Assembly: GCA_002340985.1 (NCBI GenBank)
Contig: DDNC01000009.1
Location: 20,013 to 84,012, forward strand
Source: Firmicutes bacterium UBA2530
Lineage (GTDB): Bacteria > Bacillota > Clostridia > Tissierellales > Sedimentibacteraceae
DNA length: 64,000 bases
Reading direction: 5' to 3'
Shown: positions 50,884 through 59,265 of the stretch, in pieces
Layout: each line of letters begins with the position of its first letter
Position numbering within the stretch: the first letter of the stretch is position 1
Notes under the pieces: model-generated
The model's database searches: none
What the model was told of the DNA's origin: nothing
Seen by the model: the letters and a program-made list of their open reading frames with translations, nothing else
Made by a program: the position numbers and the translations under genes

Positions 50884-52532
50884 TAAAAGCAGCAATATAC
50901 GCAAGATATTCCTCTGATAATCAACGTGAAGAATCAATTGATGCTCAAATTAGAGCAATGAGAGAATATGCTAGTAAAAACAATATTTCAATAATAAAAA
51001 TATATGCAGATGAAGCTAAATCAGCTACAACTGATAACAGACCTCAGTTTTTACAATTGATTAAAGATAGTAAATTAGGTTTGTTTAATGTTGTTATGGT
51101 TCATAAATTAGACCGTTTTGCTCGTAATAGATATGATAGTGCATTTTATAAACATCAACTTAAAATGAATGGAATTCGTATTATTTCAATATTAGAAAAC
51201 TTGGATGATAGTCCAGAATCAATAATACTTGAATCTGTTCTTGAAGGAATGGCTGAATACTATAGTGCTAATCTTGCAAGAGAAGTAATGAAAGGTATGA
51301 AAGAAACTGCCTTACAATGCAAACATACTGGTGGTACACCTTTATTAGGATATGATGTTGCACAGGATAAAACATATATTATTAATGAATACGAAAAACA
51401 AGCAGTTCAATTAATATATACTTTGTACGCTCAAGGATTTGGATATAGTTATATTATTGATGAGCTTAATAAAAGAGGTTTCAAAACAAAAAAGGGCAAA
51501 GCTATTGGGAAAACCAGTATATATGAAATCCTAAGAAATGAAAAATATGCCGGAGTTTATGTTTTTAATAAAACCAATAGGCAGAAAATGGGCATGTGTA
51601 TAAAAAAAGATAAGAGTCCTGAAGAGATAATTAAAATTGAAGGTGGAATGCCTCAAATTATTGAAAAAGAGCTATGGGAAGAGGTACAAATGAAAATGGA
51701 TAAAATGAAACATGCTCCTGGAACAACAAGTGCTAAAGAAATTTATTTGTTAACTGGTCTTATTTTTTGTGGAAATTGTGGCGGTGCCATGGTTGGAAAT
51801 AGAAAACATGCTGGAAGAAATAAGGATTTATACATAACATATGAATGTTCTACACGCAAAAGGACTAAACAATGCAGTGCTAAATCAATAAATAGAGATT
51901 ATATTGAAAACCTTGTAATAGAAGATCTAATTGCTAATGTATTATCTCCTGAAGCAATAAATTCTTTATCACAAAAGGTTTATGAATATGCCTTAAAACA
52001 ACAAAAAGAAATTATGGATGATACTAAAATATTTGAAAAAGAAATTAAAGAGGTACAAGACCAAATCAATAACATTGTAAATGCTATTGCTTCAGGTATG
52101 TTTCATCCTTCAATGAAAGAGAAAATGGATCTATTAGAAAATCGAAAAAGTGAACTTACTTTATATTTGAATGAAGCTATTTTACAAGCTGAAAAATATG
52201 CTCCAAAAGTTGAAAATATTGAAGAGTATTTGAAGAAAGATTTTAATTTGCTTGATAAAAACAAAACTGAAATAAAAGAAATAATAAATACTTACATAAA
52301 AAAAGTCCTCGTATTCGAGGACAAAATTGAAGTCCAATATATTGTGGACTTCACTAATGGAGGCGGTGGGAGTCGAACCCACGTCCGAAAATATTTCCAC
52401 AAGACTTTCTCCGAGTGCAGGACACATTTTTTGTTTCGCATTGACTTACGCCTATGTCCGGGCTTAAGTCTCAGCTATCTTCGATTGTACAACTTAAGGT
52501 CGAAGAGCCCCTTAAATCGTTCCCTGCTTTAG
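50880..52532 (+). CDS. Large serine recombinase (phage integrase)
   Basis: 550 residues in the integrated form. Catalytic domain 1-140 has ARYSSDNQREESIDAQ (nucleophile Ser near 10-11) and HKLDRFARNRYD. The recombinase domain covers about 160-265. A zinc ribbon follows (FCGNCGGAMVGN, ECSTRKRTKQC, about 296-332) and then a coiled coil (about 365-420). The gene crosses the attR core at codon 494-496, so residues 496-550 are read from antisense ssrA. In the circular phage the frame would end after 26 different residues (521 total). Start overlaps the previous frame by 4 bases. Confidence 0.93.
   Translation: MIKAAIYARYSSDNQREESIDAQIRAMREYASKNNISIIKIYADEAKSATTDNRPQFLQLIKDSKLGLFNVVMVHKLDRFARNRYDSAFYKHQLKMNGIRIISILENLDDSPESIILESVLEGMAEYYSANLAREVMKGMKETALQCKHTGGTPLLGYDVAQDKTYIINEYEKQAVQLIYTLYAQGFGYSYIIDELNKRGFKTKKGKAIGKTSIYEILRNEKYAGVYVFNKTNRQKMGMCIKKDKSPEEIIKIEGGMPQIIEKELWEEVQMKMDKMKHAPGTTSAKEIYLLTGLIFCGNCGGAMVGNRKHAGRNKDLYITYECSTRKRTKQCSAKSINRDYIENLVIEDLIANVLSPEAINSLSQKVYEYALKQQKEIMDDTKIFEKEIKEVQDQINNIVNAIASGMFHPSMKEKMDLLENRKSELTLYLNEAILQAEKYAPKVENIEEYLKKDFNLLDKNKTEIKEIINTYIKKVLVFEDKIEVQYIVDFTNGGGGSRTHVRKYFHKTFSECRTHFLFRIDLRLCPGLSLSYLRLYNLRSKSPLNRSLL
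52305..52322 (-). terminator. Prophage-borne terminator of ssrA
   Basis: GTCCTCG (52305-52311) and CGAGGAC (52316-52322) form a perfect 7-bp stem with a 4-base loop, followed on the minus strand by seven T. It is 36 bases past the ssrA 3' end, inside the integrase gene, and replaces the displaced native terminator. Confidence 0.85.
52341..52405. other. Prophage right attachment site (attR)
   Basis: ATTGTGGACTT (52341-52351) and the core ATGGAGGCGG (52357-52366) are the phage half; the following ssrA bases are the host half. Joining 14051-14072 to 52367 onward rebuilds a 40-bp host site with CGTGG/CCACG arms. The tmRNA acceptor end is retained unchanged. Confidence 0.82.
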
Positions 52533-52710
52533 ATGATGCCCCGGTTCAAACTGCAGGTGGTCTGAGCGGGACAAGCGAGCAGCTTACGCTGCGAATGCTA
52601 AATTATTATTTTCTTTTGCGTTTATATTTTGTTGCCACTTTTTGCGTTGTTTGGCGACAACGACTCGCTTATCTTCCTTCTATATCCCCGTCGAAACCAT
52701 TTACGCCCCC
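52358..52710 (-). ncRNA. ssrA: tmRNA (transfer-messenger RNA)
   Basis: 353 nt. The 5' end GGGGGCGTAAATGGTTTCGA and the 3' end TGGGTTCGACTCCCACC...CCA are the tRNA-like halves (GGGGGC pairs near the end with GCCTCC). The tag frame begins with the resume codon GCA at 52619 and reads AKENNNLAFAA before TAA (52584-52586). tmRNA rescues stalled ribosomes with SmpB, whose gene ends 6 bases upstream. Its 3' end is the prophage integration site. Host gene, apparently intact. Confidence 0.96.
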
Positions 52711-52716
52711 GAAATG

Positions 52717-53166
52717 TTAATCGTCCCGTCTCTGCATTCGGCGTTCGGCATCCTTCTTGGCAATATCCTCACGTTTATCGTAATTTTTCTTGCCTTTTGC
52801 CACAGCCATTTCCATTTTTACGAGACCATTTTTTAAATAAAGGCTTAACGGTATCAGTGAATATCCTTTTAGTGTTACAAGTCCCAGAAGTTTGCGTATT
52901 TCTCTCTTATTCAAGAGAATCTTGCGCACTCTAAGGGGATCCACATTATAAATGTTGCCTTTTTCATAGGGACTTATATGCAAATTATAGATATATGCTT
53001 CACCGTCTTTTATGTTTACATAACTATCCTTTAAGTTAACCTTACCCTGCCTGATGGACTTGACTTCCGTACCCACCAGGACTATGCCGGCTTCATACTT
53101 ATCTTCTATGAAATATTCATGATATGCTTTTTTGTTGCTTGCAACATTCTTTGTGCTTTCAGCCAT
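52717..53166 (-). CDS. smpB: SmpB, tmRNA-binding protein
   Basis: 149 residues from ATG 53166 (AGGTGAT upstream; an ATG at 53181 is less likely). KKAYHEYFIEDKYEAGIVLV GTEVKSIRQG and NLHISPY are typical, and the C-terminal basic tail KKNYDKREDIAKKDAERR reaches into the ribosomal A site. SmpB delivers tmRNA to stalled ribosomes. Adjacent to its RNA partner gene. Confidence 0.97.
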   Translation of the reverse strand: MAESTKNVASNKKAYHEYFIEDKYEAGIVLVGTEVKSIRQGKVNLKDSYVNIKDGEAYIYNLHISPYEKGNIYNVDPLRVRKILLNKREIRKLLGLVTLKGYSLIPLSLYLKNGLVKMEMAVAKGKKNYDKREDIAKKDAERRMQRRDD

Positions 53167-53353
53167 ATTATCACCTACCATTAAACGTAGGATGATTATA
53201 GCATTATTTTTTTATGTTGTCAAATAGCAAACATTACTATACATAATTAATATTTGGAGGGCATTCCCAATACCCAAGGGGGGCAACATAATGCTTACTA
53301 TGCTAGTATAAAACTCTAACCTTAAACCAACATTAATTTATTCAGTCGGTTTA

Positions 53354-55492
53354 TTATTCATTTTCACTAAAAGCATCGATGAAGGCAAAATCAATTTCAG
53401 CCTTTGCTATGCTTACATTTTCTACTTTAATTTTTACTCTGTCGCCTATTCTGAATATTTTGCCACCCGTCTGACCGTACAGCTCTCTCTTTTCTTCATT
53501 GAAAATATAAAAGTCATCAACCATGTGGGATATGTGCACCAGCCCCTCAACTGAGTTTTCAAGCTCCACAAACACTCCGAAGCTTGTTACTCCTGATATC
53601 ACACCCTCGTATTCATTTCCTATCTTGTCGGACATATATTCCGCTATCTTAATTTTATCAACATCTCTTTCAATTTCGTCCGCTATCCTCTCCATTGTCG
53701 ATGACTGCTCCGCAACTGCCGCAACCCTTTCAGCCAGTCTGTGATAATCCTCCTCAGAGAATTTTCCGTTCAGCTGACCCTTTATGATGCGGTGTATCTG
53801 AAGGTCAGGATATCTTCTTATGGGAGATGTAAAGTGACAGTAATACTGAGCCGCAAGTCCGAAATGCTCTGTACCGCTTGATGAGTATACGGCCTTTCTC
53901 AGTGAGCGCAGCATCATGTTGCTTATTATGCTTTCTTCCTTTTTCCCCTTTATCTTAAGTAAAAGCTGCTGCAGTTCTCTGGGATGAACCTCGTTGTTCA
54001 CTCCCTTCAGCGAATAGCCCAGATTATGGATGAGTGTCTTGAACACATACATTTTTTCTTCATCCGGGTCCTCATGTATTCTGTAAACAAATGGCATGTT
54101 CAGCCAGTAGTAGTGCTCAGCCACCGTTTCATTGCACACAAGCATGAATTCCTCGATTATTTTATTGGAAACACCTCTGTCATACCTGATTACATCTATT
54201 GCCTTTCCTGTTTCATCAGTTATAATTTTTGTCTCCGAAAAATCGAAATCAATGGCACCCCTAACTTCCCTTTTCTTTCTCAGAATAAGGCTCAGCTCTT
54301 CCATTACTTTCAGCATAGGGGTTATTTCCCTGTATTTTTCCGTCAGACTTTCATCGTTGCCTTCAAGTATGTCTGTAACATCCGAATATGTCATCCTGTA
54401 GTGACTTTTTATTATACTTTCAAATATTTTGTAGTCCACTACATTTCCCTTGCCGTTTATAGTCATTTCAACAGACAGCGCAAGCTTATCCTCATTGGGA
54501 TTCAGACTACACACACCGTTTGAAAGCTCCTTTGGAAGCATTGGAATTACACGGTCTGATATATAGATGCTCGTTGCTCTTTTCAGAGCTTCCTTATCCA
54601 GCTTTCTGTCTTCCTTTACATAGTGGGTAACATCTGCAATATGCACGCCAAGCTTATATTCATTATCGCTTATTTTTTCAGCATATACAGCGTCATCCAG
54701 ATCCTTTGCATCCTTTCCGTCGATTGTGATTACGGGAAGCTCTTTTATATCTGTCCTTCTTTTATATTCCTGCTCATGAATTCCCTCCGAAGAAACTCGC
54801 ACTGCTTCTTTTATAACGTCTTCTGGAAATACCTGGCGAACCTTTTTATTCAGAAGAACAGCCTCAATATGAGTCTTTGTATCTTCTATATCACCTATTA
54901 TCTCCACAATTTTGCCCTCGGGCTTCTTGTGTTTTTCAGGCCATTCTGTAATTTTAACATTTACCTTGTCATTGGTTTTCGCACCGTTGGCTTCCTCTAT
55001 GGGAATAAATATATCAAATGCAATTTTTTTATCATCAGGAACAACAAATCCGAAATGCCTGCTTTTTTGAAATGTTCCTATCACATATTCGTTGGCACGA
55101 TTTATTATTCTTATTACCTTGCCTTCAGGGCTTTTGACCTCTCCCGTAACCTTCATGGGCCTTACTATTACCCTGTCACCATGCATTGCACCGTTCATAT
55201 CAGCAGGTGGGATAAATATATCATTTATCTCCTTGTTGTCCGGTCTTAAAAAAGCAAATCCCTTTTGATTGCCTTCCAGTGTACCTGTTATCAGGCTCAT
55301 TTTTTCCGGAAGTCCATATCGCTGAGACCTTGTAAATATTATGCTTCCCTCATATTCAAGCTCATTAAGGGTTTTCAGCACTTCCTTCTTCATGCTGCCC
55401 TCAACTTCAAAGGCCTGCATCAGCTCGTTAATTGTCAGTGGCTTATAAGCCTCTTCCTTCATGAATTCCAGTATTTTTTCTTTAAAGTTCAT
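53354..55492 (-). CDS. rnr: Ribonuclease R
   Basis: 712 residues. N-terminal winged helix (about 1-65), two cold-shock domains (about 70-215), RNB catalytic domain (TIDGKDAKDLDDAVYAEK at about 255-272, with the catalytic Asp cluster) and C-terminal S1 domain (ISGVTSFGVFVELENSVEGL near 637-656). RNase R is a processive 3'-5' exonuclease that degrades structured RNA and helps turn over non-stop mRNA with tmRNA-SmpB. Typical length. Next to smpB, as in many Firmicutes. Confidence 0.97.
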   Translation of the reverse strand: MNFKEKILEFMKEEAYKPLTINELMQAFEVEGSMKKEVLKTLNELEYEGSIIFTRSQRYGLPEKMSLITGTLEGNQKGFAFLRPDNKEINDIFIPPADMNGAMHGDRVIVRPMKVTGEVKSPEGKVIRIINRANEYVIGTFQKSRHFGFVVPDDKKIAFDIFIPIEEANGAKTNDKVNVKITEWPEKHKKPEGKIVEIIGDIEDTKTHIEAVLLNKKVRQVFPEDVIKEAVRVSSEGIHEQEYKRRTDIKELPVITIDGKDAKDLDDAVYAEKISDNEYKLGVHIADVTHYVKEDRKLDKEALKRATSIYISDRVIPMLPKELSNGVCSLNPNEDKLALSVEMTINGKGNVVDYKIFESIIKSHYRMTYSDVTDILEGNDESLTEKYREITPMLKVMEELSLILRKKREVRGAIDFDFSETKIITDETGKAIDVIRYDRGVSNKIIEEFMLVCNETVAEHYYWLNMPFVYRIHEDPDEEKMYVFKTLIHNLGYSLKGVNNEVHPRELQQLLLKIKGKKEESIISNMMLRSLRKAVYSSSGTEHFGLAAQYYCHFTSPIRRYPDLQIHRIIKGQLNGKFSEEDYHRLAERVAAVAEQSSTMERIADEIERDVDKIKIAEYMSDKIGNEYEGVISGVTSFGVFVELENSVEGLVHISHMVDDFYIFNEEKRELYGQTGGKIFRIGDRVKIKVENVSIAKAEIDFAFIDAFSENE

Positions 55493-55510
55493 ATTTTTCT
55501 CCTATGTTTA

Positions 55511-55529
55511 AGGCGGGTATCACCCGCCT
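55511..55529. terminator. GC-rich hairpin between ddl and rnr
   Basis: AGGCGGGT and ACCCGCCT (55511-55518 and 55522-55529) are perfect 8-bp arms with a 3-base loop. There is no clear T run on the minus strand, so it is more likely a processing or partial attenuation site than a full terminator. Confidence 0.5.
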
Positions 55530-55540
55530 ATCATCTTCTT

Positions 55541-56698
55541 TTACTTATGTTTTCCGTTGCTTCCCATCTTATTCAGCAAATCTATGTCGTATGAAACAAT
55601 TGTTGATTTTTTTTGCTCCTGCTGAATTTCGGCAAGCTCTATAATTTTTGAAATCAAGTCGGTAAATGTTATTCCGGCACCTTCCCACAAATAAAATGCT
55701 ATGGACCCCGGAATTGTATTTATTTCATTTACATAAATATTATTGCCGTCATACAGAAAATCTATTCTTGCATCACCGCAGCAATCTATTGCTCTGAATG
55801 ATTCCTTTGCATAATTCTTTATCAGGTCTTCGACTTCCTTGTCAATGTCGGCTGGAATCCTTCTCTTTGATTCAGAAGCATCTTTCTTTTTGTTCACATA
55901 TTTATCCTCATAGGTGAGGAATTCCTTCCAGCCAACCGGCTCTTCGCAGAGAGACGCCGTAAGGTCATTTTCATATCCGAGAACGGCACAGTTTATTTCT
56001 CTAACATTTTCAACACATTTTTCAACTATTACCTTTCTGTCGTAGGACATGGCTACCTGAATTGCAAACAGCAGCTCATCGCGGTTGTTTGCCTTGCTTA
56101 TTCCCACACTTGAGCCCAGATTTGCCGGTTTCACAATCAATGGATAGCCGATATTTTCAACCTTTTCAAGTATTTGTTCACTTTCTGCTTCAAAGTTGCT
56201 CCTGTAAAACCACACATAATCTACTATGGGCAGTCCGCAGTTCTGGAATACCTTTTTCATTATTACCTTATCCATTCCCACAGCCGAGCTTAGCACTGAG
56301 CCGAAGCCGCATGGCACTCCGTTCATCTGGAACATGCCGTGAAGTGCTCCGTCTTCCACATTGGTTCCATGAACCGCAGGAAATACAATATCAATTTCAT
56401 ATGTATCATACTTTTTCCCGAAAAATCTCTGTTTTATTTCAGGATGGGGATAAAGCATCAGTTTATTGCCTTTGAACCCCGGCAGTACTTCATAAGCATC
56501 ATCAAATTTTTTTGACTTGTAGCTGTTTATGTCATGAAGGCTACTGCCTGCATACCATTTACCTTCTTTATTGATGTAAATTATCCTCGGTTCATATTTT
56601 GATTTATCAATATTGTCAAAAACCTGAAGACCTGTTATTATGGAAACCTCATGCTCCACAGTCTTCCCGCCGATGATTATACCAACTGATTTTTTCAT
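55541..56698 (-). CDS. ddl: D-alanine--D-alanine ligase
   Basis: 385 residues from ATG 56698 with GGAGGG upstream. The N-terminal IIIGGKTVEHEVSIITGLQV, the central VFPAVHGTNVEDGALHGMFQ and the ATP-grasp parts (LIVKPANLGSSVGISKANNR; ARIDFLYDGNNIYVNEINTI) identify the Ddl family. It joins two D-Ala for the peptidoglycan stem. It lies downstream of the MurF-like gene, so the two steps that make and attach D-Ala-D-Ala are encoded together. Slightly long for the family. Confidence 0.95.
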   Translation of the reverse strand: MKKSVGIIIGGKTVEHEVSIITGLQVFDNIDKSKYEPRIIYINKEGKWYAGSSLHDINSYKSKKFDDAYEVLPGFKGNKLMLYPHPEIKQRFFGKKYDTYEIDIVFPAVHGTNVEDGALHGMFQMNGVPCGFGSVLSSAVGMDKVIMKKVFQNCGLPIVDYVWFYRSNFEAESEQILEKVENIGYPLIVKPANLGSSVGISKANNRDELLFAIQVAMSYDRKVIVEKCVENVREINCAVLGYENDLTASLCEEPVGWKEFLTYEDKYVNKKKDASESKRRIPADIDKEVEDLIKNYAKESFRAIDCCGDARIDFLYDGNNIYVNEINTIPGSIAFYLWEGAGITFTDLISKIIELAEIQQEQKKSTIVSYDIDLLNKMGSNGKHK

Positions 56699-56710
56699 AT
56701 AACCCTCCAT

Positions 56711-58354
56711 TTATTGTTCTTCGTATGTGTCCGGCAAATCATTTTCAAACAAAACAACATCATTTAATTTTGTAATTGTTTTCAAAAGCTCGCTGGCTTC
56801 ATTTAATGAGTTAACCACATACAAATTATCTTCATTAAACTCAAGCCTTATTAATCCTCTGTATATTGGAGCCGTGCGCTTCTTGCCAACCAGTAGTACC
56901 ACATCACAAACCCGCGCAATACTTTCACCAAACTTTTCATTTTCCTCTTCTTCCATTACCCCAAGCTCAATCATACCAGGTGTCACGATTATCTTTCTTC
57001 TGTCTGCAAATGAACTCAAAACATTCAACGCAGCTTTTGCTCCGTCAGGATTGGAATTGAAAGCATCGTCAATGACAAGCACCCCCGTCCCCGGGTCTAT
57101 GAGCTGAAGCCTGTGCTCGACACTTTCTATTTTTGAAATACCTTTCGCGATTTCCTCCAGCGAAAGACCCATAACGCTTGCAACAGCAGCACCTGCAAGA
57201 ATATTTGAAATATTGTGCTCTCCCAGAAGCTTTGTTTTACATTCAATTGTGCCCATATCTTTAATGCACAACGTGAATTTTGAACCCGTACTGCCAACAC
57301 TTATATCTGTCGCAAAAACATCTGTGTTCTCGGTGTTATTTATTCCATAAAGTATCTTTTCTTTAAAGGTCTTATCAGCAAGCTTTTTAACAAATACATT
57401 ATCATAGTTAAAAATAGCTGTTCCATTATCCGGCAGCCTTTCAATTAGCTCATACTTTGTTCTCATAATATTGTCTATTGACTTGAAGGTTTCCAGGTGA
57501 CAGGGCCCTACGGATGTAATTATACCTATACGCGGCATGGTAAGAGCAGCAACCTCATCAATATCACCTGTCTTTGTAGCACCAAGCTCGGCAACAAATA
57601 CATCGTATTCGTCTGTAAGGTCATTATTGATTATCTTGCTGATTCCCATGGGTGTATTGTAGCTGTCCGGTGTATTCAATACGTTGTATTTCTCTTTTAA
57701 AATAGCCGCCAAAACAAATTTTGTACTTGTTTTTCCGTAGCTGCCTGTTATTCCCACAGAAGTGAGTTTTTCCATATTACTTAGCTTTTCCCTTGCGGAT
57801 TCATAATATTTCATGTTGATTCTTTTTTCTATAGGCTGCGCAATATAATTTGCACCTGCTATGTAAAATGAGCTGAAATAGTATGCCACCGACAAAATGC
57901 CTGCCCACAGTGGGAAATATCTAACAATATCATTGGTAATAAGATGAACAATAAGCACAATAATTAAAAAATCTGCCAAAACAAGCAATATTGCAATTAC
58001 AGCAAGACGCTGCGCTCGTTTTGTGAATACGAGAGGTTTTTTTGATTCAGATTTTTCCCCTGATTTAAGCATAAGGAATACAGATGTTATCAATGAAATT
58101 GCAATGCCGTAGGAATATGTTCCCTTGCCTTGGATTGCGTTTGAACCCAACACAAAAAACACTGTATTTACTATTGAAATAACCGTATATATCTTATCTT
58201 TTTTTGTATAGATTTTATCCTTGTGACTGCCCATCCACTCTATGTATTTTTCATTTTTATATCCTTCAATCTGCAATACATGAAGACCGTATTTTAGCTT
58301 TAGTATACAAAGTAAAATCCAACATGCCGAAAATAATATAATAATCGATTGCAT
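56711..58354 (-). CDS. MurF-like Mur ligase with N-terminal membrane segments
   Basis: 547 residues from ATG 58354 (GGGAGTGAG upstream). Residues 1-180 contain about five hydrophobic segments (IIILFSACWILLCILKL; VISIVNTVFFVLGS; AVIAILLVLADFLIIVLIVH and others). From about 200 a full Mur ligase follows: ATP loop VGITGSYGKTSTK, FVAELGATKTGDI, LLGEHNISNILAGAAVAS and VIDDAFNSNPDGAKAALNV, closest to MurF. MurF adds D-Ala-D-Ala to UDP-MurNAc-tripeptide. Membrane-anchored MurF-like proteins are unusual; it could be the main MurF or a paralog acting at the membrane. It sits before ddl. Confidence 0.85.
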   Translation of the reverse strand: MQSIIILFSACWILLCILKLKYGLHVLQIEGYKNEKYIEWMGSHKDKIYTKKDKIYTVISIVNTVFFVLGSNAIQGKGTYSYGIAISLITSVFLMLKSGEKSESKKPLVFTKRAQRLAVIAILLVLADFLIIVLIVHLITNDIVRYFPLWAGILSVAYYFSSFYIAGANYIAQPIEKRINMKYYESAREKLSNMEKLTSVGITGSYGKTSTKFVLAAILKEKYNVLNTPDSYNTPMGISKIINNDLTDEYDVFVAELGATKTGDIDEVAALTMPRIGIITSVGPCHLETFKSIDNIMRTKYELIERLPDNGTAIFNYDNVFVKKLADKTFKEKILYGINNTENTDVFATDISVGSTGSKFTLCIKDMGTIECKTKLLGEHNISNILAGAAVASVMGLSLEEIAKGISKIESVEHRLQLIDPGTGVLVIDDAFNSNPDGAKAALNVLSSFADRRKIIVTPGMIELGVMEEEENEKFGESIARVCDVVLLVGKKRTAPIYRGLIRLEFNEDNLYVVNSLNEASELLKTITKLNDVVLFENDLPDTYEEQ

Positions 58355-58367
58355 CTTCTCACTCCCA

Positions 58368-59135
58368 TTAATTAAATTCATCTTTTAAAAACACATTAAC
58401 AACTGCCGCAAACTGGCTATAGCAATCCACATACGAATAATGGCCGGCGCCGTTTAAAACAACCAGCCCGCTGTCACTTATTTTATCTTCCATTATCTTT
58501 CCCATATACAGAGGGGTATCTTCGTCATTCTCACCCCACACAAGCAATGTAGGTGCCTTTATGGATGTAAGCAGTCCCATTAAATTGTCATTGATGACCT
58601 TCACCATGGTCTGTCTCATAACACCCTGAGCTTCCTTATAATCGGCAGAGCCAAATTTTTTGTAAAATCTCTCAAGCCTTTGCTCCTTTGAGCCTCCTAC
58701 TGGAAATAAAGCATACATTTTCTTAAGCATTTTAAACAGATATACTTTCATGTAGTAGCTTGCTTTCCTTTTGGGAATTATTCCGGCACTGTCAATAAGC
58801 ACAAGTTTTTTTACAAAGTCATATTTCGCAGCCAATATTATGGAAATTCTCCCACCGTGGGAATGTCCGAATAATATGATGTCCGCCAGATCCAATTCAT
58901 GAATAAATTTTTTTATACACCCGGCGTAATCATAAGAATTCCAGGGCATCTGCGGAGTATCGCTCTGTCCAAAGCCGGGTAAATCTACCGAAATAACTCT
59001 GCATTTCTCTTTCAGTACACTTGCTATGGGCTTCATTGTCTCAATGCTTCCACCCCAGCCGTGAAGCAGAAGAACCGGATTTCCTGTTCCTTCATCACTG
59101 TAATTAATATTTATATTGTCAATACAAATATACAT
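58368..59135 (-). CDS. Alpha/beta-hydrolase
   Basis: 255 residues from ATG 59135. HGWGGSIETMKPIA is the oxyanion loop; nucleophile Ser in ILFGHSHGGRIS (about 98), acid Asp near LVWGENDEDTP and His in LNGAGHYSYVD complete the triad. Such enzymes hydrolyse esters or related bonds; the substrate is unknown. The end is 13 bases from the MurF-like gene, so an operon is likely, but a cell-wall role is only suggested by context. Confidence 0.88.
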   Translation of the reverse strand: MYICIDNININYSDEGTGNPVLLLHGWGGSIETMKPIASVLKEKCRVISVDLPGFGQSDTPQMPWNSYDYAGCIKKFIHELDLADIILFGHSHGGRISIILAAKYDFVKKLVLIDSAGIIPKRKASYYMKVYLFKMLKKMYALFPVGGSKEQRLERFYKKFGSADYKEAQGVMRQTMVKVINDNLMGLLTSIKAPTLLVWGENDEDTPLYMGKIMEDKISDSGLVVLNGAGHYSYVDCYSQFAAVVNVFLKDEFN

Positions 59136-59229
59136 ATCCAATCCTTTCTGAAAATAATTAGCTGTCCCTCATGTATTGTTTTCCCGCTGCTCCTATTATA
59201 TGTTAATACTTTGTAAACTGCAACAAAAA

Positions 59230-59254
59230 AAGACCTCTCAGAAAGAGAAGTCTT
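59230..59254 (-). terminator. Terminator of hppA
   Basis: AAGACCTCTC (59230-59239) and GAGAAGTCTT (59245-59254) pair with one mismatch; minus-strand TTTTTTTG follows. It is 11 bases past the hppA stop, so the hydrolase-murF-ddl group has its own promoter in 59136-59229. Confidence 0.88.
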
Positions 59255-59265
59255 GATTTTTATTA

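Larger units (their letters stand above)
14063..52366. mobile_element. 38.3 kb podovirus-like prophage integrated at the ssrA 3' end
   Basis: Bounded by two core copies and complete in modules. Lysogeny genes are on the plus strand at 49.1-52.5 kb. Early, replication, late-control, packaging, head, short tail and lysis genes are on the minus strand from 49.0 down to 16.9 kb. The serine integrase adjoins attR. No gene of the packaging, capsid, lysis or replication set looks broken, so the prophage may be inducible. Three further tyrosine recombinases lie inside. Confidence 0.9.

Noticed and set aside
52454..52934. Several plus-strand frames over ssrA and smpB
   Set aside because: They are antisense to tmRNA and smpB, whose structure and protein signals are unambiguous.
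53984..55249. Long plus-strand frames opposite rnr
   Set aside because: Cys/Phe/Tyr-rich text without ribosome sites, a typical shadow of the real minus-strand gene.
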